Positions 26,796 through 33,960 of a stretch of 44,545 nucleotides of DNA are shown piece after piece. The notes beneath the pieces were generated by a model. It saw only the letters and a list, made by a program, of their open reading frames with translations, made no database searches and was not told where the DNA came from. The stretch covers positions 1 through 44,545 of the forward strand of contig NZ_ATYW01000026.1 in NCBI RefSeq assembly GCF_000427885.1. The letters run 5' to 3'. The translations under genes and the position numbers were made by a program. Each line of letters starts with the position of its first letter. The stretch's first letter is position 1. Source of the stretch: Glycomyces tenuis DSM 44171 (GTDB lineage: Bacteria; Actinomycetota; Actinomycetes; Mycobacteriales; Micromonosporaceae).

Positions 26796-26832
26796 TGCGC
26801 ATCGTATGCGCAAGAACGCTCACAAATGCGCA
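26796..26832. repeat. Three copies of palindrome TGCGCA
   Basis: TGCGCA occurs at 26796-26801, 26807-26812 and 26827-26832, in the gap between era and the tRNA promoter. Spacings are 11 and 20 bp, close to one and two helical turns. It may be an operator or chance in GC-rich DNA. Confidence 0.3.
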
Positions 26833-26857
26833 GTGACCCCCCTCACCGAACCCTCGC

Positions 26858-26887
26858 TTGCAGCCCGATTCCAACGTCATGTACGCT
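26858..26887 (+). promoter_or_regulatory. Promoter of tRNA-fMet
   Basis: TTGCAG (26858-26863) and TACGCT (26882-26887) are separated by 18 bases. The predicted start point is 4-6 bases before the mature tRNA 5' end. Confidence 0.6.
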
Positions 26888-26898
26888 TAATACATCGA

Positions 26899-26975
26899 CG
26901 CGGGATAGAGCAGCTCGGTAGCTCGCCAGGCTCATAACCTGGAGGTCGGTGGTTCAAATCCGCCTCCCGCTACCA
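26899..26975 (+). tRNA. Initiator tRNA-fMet (CAT)
   Basis: A complete 77-nt cloverleaf with encoded CCA. The acceptor pairs 7 bases except the initiator-type C1:U72 mismatch. The D arm GAGC-AGCTCGGTA-GCTC is the actinobacterial initiator form, with anticodon CAT at 26933-26935. The anticodon stem is CCAGG/CCTGG, so position 29:41 is A:U instead of the usual third G:C pair. It is the intact left copy of a tRNA whose 3' 46 bases are repeated at 39112-39157, marking an integration site. Confidence 0.95.
26930..26975 (+). repeat. attL: 46-bp tRNA 3' segment, left copy
   Basis: This is the 3' part of the tRNA gene from the base before the anticodon loop to CCA. It is identical over 46 bases to 39112-39157. 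Bases on either side differ (G against C before; C against G after), so the repeat ends are sharp. This is the classic attachment-site duplication left by tyrosine-recombinase integration into a tRNA gene. Confidence 0.9.
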
Positions 26976-26989
26976 CGAAAGTCCAGTTG

Positions 26990-27023
26990 AGAGCCGGTTT
27001 CCTCGAAAGAGGGGACCGGCTCT
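26990..27023 (+). terminator. Terminator after tRNA-fMet, inside the island
   Basis: AGAGCCGGT (26990-26998) pairs with ACCGGCTCT (27015-27023), with an inner CCTC-GAAA-GAGG stem. It is followed by T-rich sequence (TCTGCTTCT). It replaces the native tRNA terminator, which is now at the far end of the island. Confidence 0.75.
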
Positions 27024-27229
27024 TCTGCTTCTCGCTTGCCGTTCGCTTGTTGTGACTCCCCAGGATACCAACGTCGTCCCATGCCACCCTCTCAAGATCA
27101 AGTGGCATAAGAATCCAACAATCAGACTCTGTCAAACTCAGGGCAGGCCAAATCCTCCAAGAAACCCGGAGCGATTCAGTGGCCGGTGCCGCGAAAACAC
27201 CGCCGCGGCCCGCACCGGGCGGCCCAGAT

Positions 27230-27292
27230 CGCAGCACCGTCGAGCGGGCCATCGGCCGTCTCAAGTGCTACCACGGCGTCTCGACCAGGTTC
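27230..27292 (+). pseudogene. IS5-type transposase C-terminal remnant
   Basis: The translation TVERAIGRLKCYHGVSTRF matches the conserved (V)ERAINxLKxxRAVATRYDK end of IS5-family DDE transposases. Only about 20 codons are recognisable; the upstream catalytic region is missing. It lies next to a second remnant in another frame. Confidence 0.7.
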
Positions 27293-27294
27293 GG

Positions 27295-27348
27295 CGGATC
27301 GGCTCGTCGACCGACAACGCTCTTGCAGAGTCGTCCAACGCCGGCCTC
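27295..27348 (+). pseudogene. IS3-type transposase (OrfB) remnant
   Basis: RIGSSTDNALAESSNAGL resembles the IS3-family integrase-core motif with conserved DNALAESFN. About 18 codons remain and the frame differs from the IS5 remnant. It abuts the ptsI stop codon on the other strand. Confidence 0.65.
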
Positions 27349-29065
27349 AGCGCGGCTGTGCGAACGCGGCGGCCATTGCGGCTTGGCGCGCGCCAGCGGC
27401 GTCGCTCGCAGCCAGCGCGATGCCGGCGAGGTTGCGCGCTTCGTCAAGCGTGTGTCGGGAGAGCATGTGACGAACGTCCGCGAGCGCGGCGGGCGCCATC
27501 GACAGACTCGTCGCGCCGAGGCCGACGAGCACGACGGCCAGCAGCGGATCCGCGGCGGCCTCGCCGCAGATCCCGACCGGCTTGCCCGTGCGGACTCCGG
27601 CGGCCCCGACCTCTCCGACGAGCCGCAGCACCGCGGGGTGCCACGGGTCCTGGAAACCGGCCATCGAGTTCAGCATCCGATCCGCGGCCATGGTGTACTG
27701 CGTCAGGTCGTTCGTGCCGATCGAGGCGAAGTCCGCATGCGCGAGGACGCGGTCGGCGAGCAGTGCGCTCGCCGGCACCTCGATCATGACGCCTGCGGTC
27801 CTCAGTCCGAACTCGCGGGCGAGCGCCGTGAAGTACGCCGTCTCCTCGACCGTGGTGACCATCGGTGCCATCACCCAGAGATCCGCGTCGGTGGTGGCGT
27901 CCGCCTCGGCGAGGGCGGTGAGCTGCTCGCGGAGTATGTCGTTGCTCGCTCGGAGTGCCCGCAGGCCGCGCAGGCCGAGGGCCGGGTTCTCCTCGTGCGC
28001 GTCGTTGAGGAAGGGGAGCGGCTTGTCGGCGCCCGCGTCGAGCAGGCGGACGACCACCTTCCGCTTCGGGAAGGCGTCCAGGAGCGCGCGGTAGGACTCT
28101 CGCTGCTGCGCGACCGTCGGCGCCTGAGCGGTCGAAAGGAACAGGAACTCCGTACGGAACAGGCCCACTCCCTCGGCGCCGAGCGCGACAGCGGCTGCGG
28201 CGTCCGTCGGCTTCCCCAGGTTCGCCAACAGGGGGACGGGAGTTCCGTCGGCGAGCGCGCCGGGAGCGAGGGGAGCCTCACTCGAGGCGAGCCGGGCGGT
28301 GGATCGTCGGGTCGCGCGTGCCTTCTCGGTGTCTGTCGGGTTGACAGTCACGAGGCCGGAGGCGGCGTCGACGATCACTGTGTCGCCGGTGTTGAGCGCT
28401 GCGGCGTCGGCGGCGCCCACGATTGCGACCATGCCCTTTTCCCGGGCGAGAATCGCCGTGTGCGAAGTCGGACCGCCGTCGATGGTGACGAGTGCGAGCA
28501 CTTGGTCGAGATCGAGGATGGCCGTGTCCGCGGGCGCGAGGTCGCGGGCGACGAGCACGAAGGGGTGACCAGGGTTCGGAACTCCGGGCACTTCGACGCC
28601 TTGCAGCCGGGCGAGCACGCGTTGGAAGATGTCGTCGAGATCCGCGGCGCGCTCGCCCAGGTAGCCTCCGGCCGCTTCGAGTGTCGCCTTGAACCCGGCG
28701 AACGCGTCGTAAACGGCCCACTCTGCGATGGCTCCTCGGTTGATCCTGTCATCGACTTCGTCCAGGAGGGTCGGGTCCGCGGCGATCATCGCCTGAGCCT
28801 CGAGCACCTCCTGCGCGGCGCCGCCCGCGGCTTCGGCCCTGGCGGCCAATTCGTCCGCGACGGCCGTGATCGCCTCGCGCACTCGGGCGTACTCCGCTTC
28901 AGCGCCGAGAGTGCTCGTCGCGTACTCGGGGGCGGCCGCCGGTTCGACCATGCGGACGACCGGCCCCTGCGCGACCCCGAGCCCGATGCCCACCCCGCGC
29001 AGCGGGCTCGCGGGGCCGACTGTGGCGCTTGCGTCTTTCGGCTGTTCGGAAGGTGAGATGGTCAT
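27347..29065 (-). CDS. ptsI: PTS enzyme I (phosphoenolpyruvate-protein phosphotransferase)
   Basis: A 572-residue cytoplasmic enzyme that takes phosphate from phosphoenolpyruvate and passes it to HPr. The phosphorylated His 202 lies in GGPTSHTAILAREKG. The PEP-binding C-terminal barrel has VGLFRTEFLF, the segment EENPALGLRG, and the catalytic Cys 500 in GICGEAAAD. The length is normal. It is transcribed with the upstream yhfZ-type gene (74-base gap) from promoter A at 30235-30263. Its stop lies within the IS remnant zone, but the C-terminus looks complete. Confidence 0.95.
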   Translation of the reverse strand: MTISPSEQPKDASATVGPASPLRGVGIGLGVAQGPVVRMVEPAAAPEYATSTLGAEAEYARVREAITAVADELAARAEAAGGAAQEVLEAQAMIAADPTLLDEVDDRINRGAIAEWAVYDAFAGFKATLEAAGGYLGERAADLDDIFQRVLARLQGVEVPGVPNPGHPFVLVARDLAPADTAILDLDQVLALVTIDGGPTSHTAILAREKGMVAIVGAADAAALNTGDTVIVDAASGLVTVNPTDTEKARATRRSTARLASSEAPLAPGALADGTPVPLLANLGKPTDAAAAVALGAEGVGLFRTEFLFLSTAQAPTVAQQRESYRALLDAFPKRKVVVRLLDAGADKPLPFLNDAHEENPALGLRGLRALRASNDILREQLTALAEADATTDADLWVMAPMVTTVEETAYFTALAREFGLRTAGVMIEVPASALLADRVLAHADFASIGTNDLTQYTMAADRMLNSMAGFQDPWHPAVLRLVGEVGAAGVRTGKPVGICGEAAADPLLAVVLVGLGATSLSMAPAALADVRHMLSRHTLDEARNLAGIALAASDAAGARQAAMAAAFAQPR

Positions 29066-29139
29066 GGTGTCCGTTCGGGTGTCGACGATGGTGAATTCAA
29101 GACTTAGAAGGCCGGCGACTGTGCGTCTCGGTGGAGGGT

Positions 29140-30132
29140 TCAGTGCGCGGGTTGGCCATCGGAACGCGAGGTCTCGGCCAGGAACTCCTTGTGGCGGGCC
29201 GTCTCCGCCTCGATCTCCTCCGTCTGCTTGGAAAGCAGATCGCTCAGCGGCAGTTGCCGGATAACGGTGGAGAGTTCCGGTCGATGCGGCGCCGAGACGA
29301 GAACGGCCCGACTCTGGTCCGCTCCGGCCGTCGCCGGTGACGTCGAGTGCAGGGGGGTCAGCTCGAAGCCCGCGAGTGAGATGGGGACGTCAGTGGTGGT
29401 CATATGCCATATGGCCGCGTCGACCTTGCCGGTGCGGACCCAGGCGAGGGTGCGTGGAAAGGTGATGTCGACGTAGGTGTGGTGCTGCGGCGGGAACTCC
29501 GCCTGCGTGAGCACGACGTGGTCGGGCGAGTTGCGGTCGATCGCGATCACCCTCGGATGGCGGTCGCCTTCCCCCGACCGCCGCACGACCATGACCCGTG
29601 CAGGAGCGTAAAACGTTCCGGGGGCGAGCTCCTGGGTCAGTGAGCCGGCCGCGACCGTCCCCATGGAGGAGACGAGGTCGATCGTCGCCTTGGACACGAC
29701 CGCGATGTCGGTCGCACCGGTCGCGGCGGCGAAGATGCGTGTGTGTCCACCGTGCGCGTGCTTGATCGCGTGAGCGATGCCGTTCTGGGTGAGCGTCTCC
29801 GCGAACATCTCGGCCAACACGTCCATTTCGATCAGGCCCGTCGGCGGCACCAGCAGTTGCACCGGGTCGAGACCGGCCTCATACCACGCTTCGCGCAGGT
29901 TCACCCACTCCACGAACCGGCCGAGGTGTCCGCGTGAGACCACGCCCACCGCATTGGACTCTCGAAGGTGGTTCAGTGCTCGCTGCAGGGTCCCCGCAGT
30001 GAACCCGTGCTGCGTCTGATACTGCAGGTTCGTCGGCAGAGCCACGCCAGGGCCTCCAGCGAGGGCATCTACGGTGATCGCCCGCACTGCCGAGCCGAGA
30101 CCGTGCTTGCTCAACGCGAAGCGATTCGTCAT
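29140..30132 (-). CDS. YhfZ-type helix-turn-helix regulator
   Basis: A 330-residue transcription factor. The N-terminal winged helix (about 10-75) has TAGTLQRALNHLRESNAVGVVSRGHLGRFV, as in E. coli YhfZ. The rest is a two-lobed binding-protein-like domain (YhfZ C-terminal family), with VLTQAEFPPQHHTYVDITF and a Ser/Thr-rich cleft, presumably an effector site. The ATG at 30132 is inside the divergent promoter region. It sits between ptsI and the catabolic operon and faces two CTCC-N6-GGAG sites, so it is the likely regulator. The effector is unknown. Confidence 0.8.
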   Translation of the reverse strand: MTNRFALSKHGLGSAVRAITVDALAGGPGVALPTNLQYQTQHGFTAGTLQRALNHLRESNAVGVVSRGHLGRFVEWVNLREAWYEAGLDPVQLLVPPTGLIEMDVLAEMFAETLTQNGIAHAIKHAHGGHTRIFAAATGATDIAVVSKATIDLVSSMGTVAAGSLTQELAPGTFYAPARVMVVRRSGEGDRHPRVIAIDRNSPDHVVLTQAEFPPQHHTYVDITFPRTLAWVRTGKVDAAIWHMTTTDVPISLAGFELTPLHSTSPATAGADQSRAVLVSAPHRPELSTVIRQLPLSDLLSKQTEEIEAETARHKEFLAETSRSDGQPAH

Positions 30133-30234
30133 CGTCGCCGCCTTCCGGATTTCGTGCGGTCCCCACGGTACTCACGTAGTTGTACGGGTCCAGTGCCATC
30201 ACGGCGGCTCACGCAGCGCCGCACGCTGGCCAAA

Positions 30235-30263
30235 ACATTACTCCAACTGTGGAGAATTGTCAA
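30235..30263 (-). promoter_or_regulatory. Promoter A for yhfZ-ptsI with operator dyad
   Basis: On the minus strand, TTGACA (30263-30258), a 17-base spacer and TAATGT (30240-30235). The spacer contains CTCC-N6-GGAG (30254-30241). The 26-base block is an inverted near-copy of promoter B at 30351. Confidence 0.8.
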
Positions 30264-30350
30264 GCCCGTCTGTAGCCAGCCGCGATGGCGATATCCAGGC
30301 AAATTACACGCCGCAGTCGGCCTAGGTCGGGAGCAAGGTCGGCAGCCTGC

Positions 30351-30379
30351 TTGACAGTTCTCCGATTATGGAGCACACT
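30351..30379 (+). promoter_or_regulatory. Promoter B for the sdr-to-ptsH operon with operator dyad
   Basis: TTGACA (30351-30356), a 17-base spacer and CACACT (30374-30379). The spacer holds CTCC-N6-GGAG (30360-30373). The -10 is weak, suggesting activation or tight control. The operator occupies the -35/-10 spacer exactly as in promoter A. Confidence 0.75.
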
Positions 30380-30479
30380 GACTGCGGGGCGCCATCCAGG
30401 CGAACCGCCGAGAGCTCGTATGACAGGCGGAAACCTTGGGAGGATGCCCACCGCATGACAACCTGTTCTGCGGCATCAT

Positions 30480-30494
30480 TCTCCAAAGATGGAT
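30480..30494 (+). promoter_or_regulatory. Third, degenerate operator-like site before the sdr start
   Basis: TCTCC-N6-GGAT, like the two dyads upstream, with one mismatch in the right arm. It lies about 10 bases before the sdr ATG, where it could act as a roadblock site. It may also be chance. Confidence 0.4.
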
Positions 30495-30503
30495 TGAGGC
30501 ACG

Positions 30504-31292
30504 ATGGAGTGGCTGGGTTTGGCGGGCAAGGTGGTTGCGGTCACCGGCGGCAGTTCGGGTCTGGGGGAGGCGACCGCAGCGTCGCTGCTGGCGCAGGAAG
30601 CACGCGTCGTGGCCCTGGACGTCAATCCCGCTGCGACCGCTTCCGCCGTCGAGACGATCCACTGCGATGTGACGGAAGCGAGTTCGGTCCACGCCGCGTT
30701 CGAGCAGATCGCCTCCACCTATGGACGGCTGGACGTGCTCGCGAACTTCGCGGGAGTCAATCGCCCGGGCCTGCTCGTCGATTACTACAAGGCGGATGCT
30801 TCCAAGGAAGCCTCCGTAGAGCAGTTCGACCTGCAGGTCGCGGTGAACCAGAAAGGCCCGTTTCTCTGCGCGCAGGCAGCCGCTCGGATGATGATTGCCC
30901 AGCGAAGCGGTGTGATCGTCAACGTCAGCAGCGAGGCTGGAGCCGAGGGAAGCGTGGGGCAGAGCATCTACGCCGCGACCAAGGGGGCTCTGAACTCGTT
31001 CACGCTCTCCTGGGCGAAGGAATGGGGCAGGTTCGGCATCCGGGTGGTCGGCGTGGCGCCCGCGATCAACGAGCCCACGCCGATGGGCAACCCCGAACAT
31101 GTCGCAGCGCTGGCTGCCACAAGAGGCATGGACGCGGACTCCGTCGAAGCCGACTACACCACCCGGATCCCGCTCGGTCGACCCGGTAGACACCACGAGA
31201 TCGCCGACTTGGTGACCTATCTCGCGTCTGATCGAGCTTCCTACATCACCGGCACCACCATCGCGGTGACCGGAGGAAAGTCGAGAGGCTGA
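30504..31292 (+). CDS. Short-chain dehydrogenase, sorbitol-6-phosphate 2-dehydrogenase type
   Basis: A 262-residue NAD(P)-dependent SDR. The Rossmann motif is TGGSSGLG (14-21), with active-site Ser 142/143, Tyr 156 and Lys 160 (SIYAATK). The C-terminal part, SWAKEWGRFGIRVVGVAPAINE and SYITGTTIAVTGGKSRG, closely follows the Gram-positive sorbitol-6-phosphate dehydrogenase (GutF/SrlD) line. The first gene of the operon, with EIIA 5 bases downstream. Substrate inferred: a polyol phosphate produced by the PTS. The ATG at 30504 lies after a weak ribosome site (GAGGCACG). Confidence 0.82.
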   Translation: MEWLGLAGKVVAVTGGSSGLGEATAASLLAQEARVVALDVNPAATASAVETIHCDVTEASSVHAAFEQIASTYGRLDVLANFAGVNRPGLLVDYYKADASKEASVEQFDLQVAVNQKGPFLCAQAAARMMIAQRSGVIVNVSSEAGAEGSVGQSIYAATKGALNSFTLSWAKEWGRFGIRVVGVAPAINEPTPMGNPEHVAALAATRGMDADSVEADYTTRIPLGRPGRHHEIADLVTYLASDRASYITGTTIAVTGGKSRG

Positions 31293-31297
31293 AACAG

Positions 31298-31717
31298 ATG
31301 TCCGTACAGGTGCCGACAGCGATCGTGATCGCCACGCACGGCCGGTTCGGGGAGGAACTCCTGGCATCAGCGGAGCTGATCCTCGGCCCGATGGAGAACG
31401 TGCACACCGCATCCCTGCTTCCTGGCGAGGATCCCGCTGGATTCGCCGCGAAGCTGGACGCGCTGGAGGGGGTTGAAAAAGGGGGGATCATCCTCACGGA
31501 CCTGTTCGGCGGAACCCCCTCGAACGTGGCGGCGGCGTTCGCGTCCCGTCACGGTCATCTCGTCATCAGCGGAGTGAATCTGCCGCTGCTCGTGGAGGTC
31601 GAGTCCTTCCGAGACCAACTACTCGAGGATCCACACGTTCTCGAGGACGTTCTTGCCGCCGGCAAGGACGGCATACGAAACATCAGCGCGCTCATGGCAG
31701 AAAGGAAAGGTTCGTGA
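31298..31717 (+). CDS. PTS EIIA, mannose/fructose/sorbose family
   Basis: A 139-residue cytoplasmic phosphocarrier. Phosphorylated His 14 lies in IATHGRFGEELL, and DLFGGTPSNVA is the family motif. It receives phosphate from HPr and passes it to EIIB. It is a stand-alone protein, not fused to EIIB as in E. coli ManX. The related DhaM EIIA domain phosphorylates DhaL-ADP in PTS-dependent dihydroxyacetone kinases. Since dhaL and dhaK follow without dhaM, this protein could serve both chains. Overlaps EIIB by 4 bases. Confidence 0.93.
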   Translation: MSVQVPTAIVIATHGRFGEELLASAELILGPMENVHTASLLPGEDPAGFAAKLDALEGVEKGGIILTDLFGGTPSNVAAAFASRHGHLVISGVNLPLLVEVESFRDQLLEDPHVLEDVLAAGKDGIRNISALMAERKGS

Positions 31718-32205
31718 TCGAAGGCATCAAACTGGTCAGAGTCGACTTCCGTCTCATTCACGGCCAGGTGATCACCAAATGGAGCCGGACGGTCAACACC
31801 GATCGGATCGTCGTAGTCAACGATGAACTCGCCGTTGACGAGTTCATGGCGGACGTGTACGTGATGGCGGCCCCGCCCGACATCCAAGTCGACGTGTACG
31901 CGATCGGCGAGTTCGTCGAGCGGGTCCAGGCAGGTCAATTCGGCAGGGGCAACGTCCTGGTTCTGTTCAAGAGCATTGCGGACGCGAAGGCGACGCTGGA
32001 CGCGGGGCTCGTGTTCCCCAATCTGCAGATCGGCGGACTGGGCAGCGGCGGCGGCAAGACGTCCGTGGTTCGAGGCATCTCAATCGACCGGCAGGATGCC
32101 GACCAGCTTGAGGCCATGCAGAGCGCGGGCAGCAACGTGACCTTCCAAGTCACGCCGGAGGAGCCTCAGCTTTCTCTCGACAAAGCGGTCAAGAAACTCA
32201 GATAA
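31714..32205 (+). CDS. PTS EIIB, mannose/fructose/sorbose family
   Basis: A 163-residue cytoplasmic subunit with active His 16 in RVDFRLIHGQVITKW, the mannose-family signature, and a normal length and C-terminal region (ITFQVTPEE-like). It transfers phosphate from EIIA to the sugar bound by EIIC-EIID. It starts at GTG 31714 overlapping the EIIA stop. The permease follows 12 bases later. Confidence 0.95.
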   Translation: MIEGIKLVRVDFRLIHGQVITKWSRTVNTDRIVVVNDELAVDEFMADVYVMAAPPDIQVDVYAIGEFVERVQAGQFGRGNVLVLFKSIADAKATLDAGLVFPNLQIGGLGSGGGKTSVVRGISIDRQDADQLEAMQSAGSNVTFQVTPEEPQLSLDKAVKKLR

Positions 32206-32217
32206 GGAAAGCACAGC

Positions 32218-33885
32218 ATGCTCAGCGTAGCAATCTTCGCGGGGCTGTGGTATTGGTTCGTCAAGACCGACATCGGTTACGGCATCACCCACGCCATCCG
32301 TCAGCCTCTCTTCGTGGCGCTGCCCATCGGTCTCATAATGGGGGACCTCCAACAGGCGCTCATCGTCGGCGCCGCCGTTCAAATCCTCTACATCGGACTA
32401 GTCGCCGCGGGATCCAACCTTCCCGCCGACGACGCGCTCGCCGGCCTGATCGCCATCCCGCTCGCCTTGGCGACGGGGTTGTCACCGGAACTGGCCGTGG
32501 CGATCGCCGTGCCGATCGGCATCGCCGGGGTCTTCATCGACCAGCTCCGCAAAACGGTGAACATCATCTGGGTGCACCTGGCCGACCGGTACGCCGCGAA
32601 CGCCAGCACTCGAGGCATCTTCCTCGCCAACTTCGTCTACCCGACGATTCTCGGCTTCTTCCTTCGATTCCCCATCGTCTTCTTCGCCGTCTACTTCGGC
32701 GCGGATGCGGTCGAGAGCGTGCTTGACGCAGTGCCCGAGTGGCTGCTCCACGGCTTCTCTGTCGCCGGCGGCCTGCTGCCCGCGCTCGGCTTCGCACTGG
32801 TCATCTTCGTCATCGGACGTCGCGACCTGCTGCCCTGGTTCTTCATCGGCTACTTCTTCGTGGCCTACAGCTCGATCCCGGTGCTCGGAGCCGCCATCTT
32901 CGGCGTCTGCGTCGTGCTGCTGATCGCCGGATACACCCGTTCTCGGAACGTGTCGGCCGTTGAGGCCGAGGAACGACCGAGTGCCGACGACCGAGCCGCG
33001 CACTCCCCGGAACCGGAACGAGGACCTGGCAACACCACGACCACGGACGCCGAGCTCGCCCCTGGTGCGGACGGCATCCCCACCCTGACCGAGAAGGACG
33101 TCCGCAAGTCCTGGTTCCGCTACTACCTGTTCGCGGAAACCGGCATCTCGTATGAGCGACTGCAGGCTCTCGGTTTCACGCACGGCCTGCTCCCCATTCT
33201 GAAGAAGCTGTACCCGAAGAAGGCCGACCTTTCCGCAGCGATGCAGCGCCACCTCGTCTTCTACAACACCGAGGCGGTCTTCGGCGCGCCGATCAACGGT
33301 GTGGTCATCTCGATGGAGGAGCAGCGCGCGCACGGCAAGCCGATCACCGACGACGCGATCACCGGCATCAAGACCGGCTTGATGGGTCCGATGGCCGGGC
33401 TCGGCGACTCGATCGACTGGGCGACCATGAAGCCGCTCATCTTCGCTCTCGCCGCGGCGCTGGGGGCGACCGGCAACATCTTCGCCCCGTTCATCCTGCT
33501 GCTGCTTCCCCTGTTCCAGATCATCGTCGGTCTCAATCTGGCGACAACCGGGTACCGGCAGGGGCGATCCTCCATCCAGGACCTTCTGCGTTCCGGACGT
33601 GTCAAGGAGCTCATCACCGGCGCCAGCACTCTGGGCCTGTTCATGATGGGCGTGCTGTCGGCGACCTACATCTCCCTCACCACGCCGCTCTCGTTCCAGT
33701 TCGGTGACGGGAACGAACCGTTCGTCGTCCAGGACATTCTGGACGGGCTCGCTCCGGGAATCCTGCCGCTGCTCGTCGTGCTCGGTCTGTACTTCACGTT
33801 GCGCCGCCGCAAGCAGAACCTCGGCCTGATCGCGCTGATCCTGGTCGCGATCGCGTTGCTCGGGGCCCTCGCCGGCATCTTCTAG
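32218..33885 (+). CDS. PTS EIIC-EIID fused permease, mannose family
   Basis: A 555-residue membrane protein that joins two subunits which are normally separate. Residues about 1-243 are EIIC (IRQPLFVALPIGLIMGDLQQ, seven or so helices). Residues 244-290 are a charged Pro/Thr/Glu-rich linker. Residues 291-555 are EIID (DVRKSWFRYYLFAETGISYERLQALGF, GIKTGLMGPMAGLGDSIDW, C-terminal helices). Each half has family-typical length and the frame is continuous over the linker, so the fusion is real in this sequence. RBS AAGGAAAG precedes the ATG. Confidence 0.9.
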   Translation: MLSVAIFAGLWYWFVKTDIGYGITHAIRQPLFVALPIGLIMGDLQQALIVGAAVQILYIGLVAAGSNLPADDALAGLIAIPLALATGLSPELAVAIAVPIGIAGVFIDQLRKTVNIIWVHLADRYAANASTRGIFLANFVYPTILGFFLRFPIVFFAVYFGADAVESVLDAVPEWLLHGFSVAGGLLPALGFALVIFVIGRRDLLPWFFIGYFFVAYSSIPVLGAAIFGVCVVLLIAGYTRSRNVSAVEAEERPSADDRAAHSPEPERGPGNTTTTDAELAPGADGIPTLTEKDVRKSWFRYYLFAETGISYERLQALGFTHGLLPILKKLYPKKADLSAAMQRHLVFYNTEAVFGAPINGVVISMEEQRAHGKPITDDAITGIKTGLMGPMAGLGDSIDWATMKPLIFALAAALGATGNIFAPFILLLLPLFQIIVGLNLATTGYRQGRSSIQDLLRSGRVKELITGASTLGLFMMGVLSATYISLTTPLSFQFGDGNEPFVVQDILDGLAPGILPLLVVLGLYFTLRRRKQNLGLIALILVAIALLGALAGIF

Positions 33886-33892
33886 GCAGCCA

Positions 33893-33922
33893 GGCGGGGA
33901 CGCGACGACCGGCGTCCCCGCC
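33893..33922 (+). terminator. Intercistronic hairpin between EIICD and mtlD-type gene
   Basis: GGCGGGGACGC (33893-33903) pairs with GCGTCCCCGCC (33912-33922), 11 bp, loop of 8. CCTTT follows. It lies 8 bases after the EIICD stop, in the one sizeable gap of the operon. It may partly terminate transcription or protect the 5' mRNA, giving more transporter than enzyme. Confidence 0.6.
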
Positions 33923-33960
33923 GCCTTTCCCACACGCGACACCACCTTCTAAGGACCATC

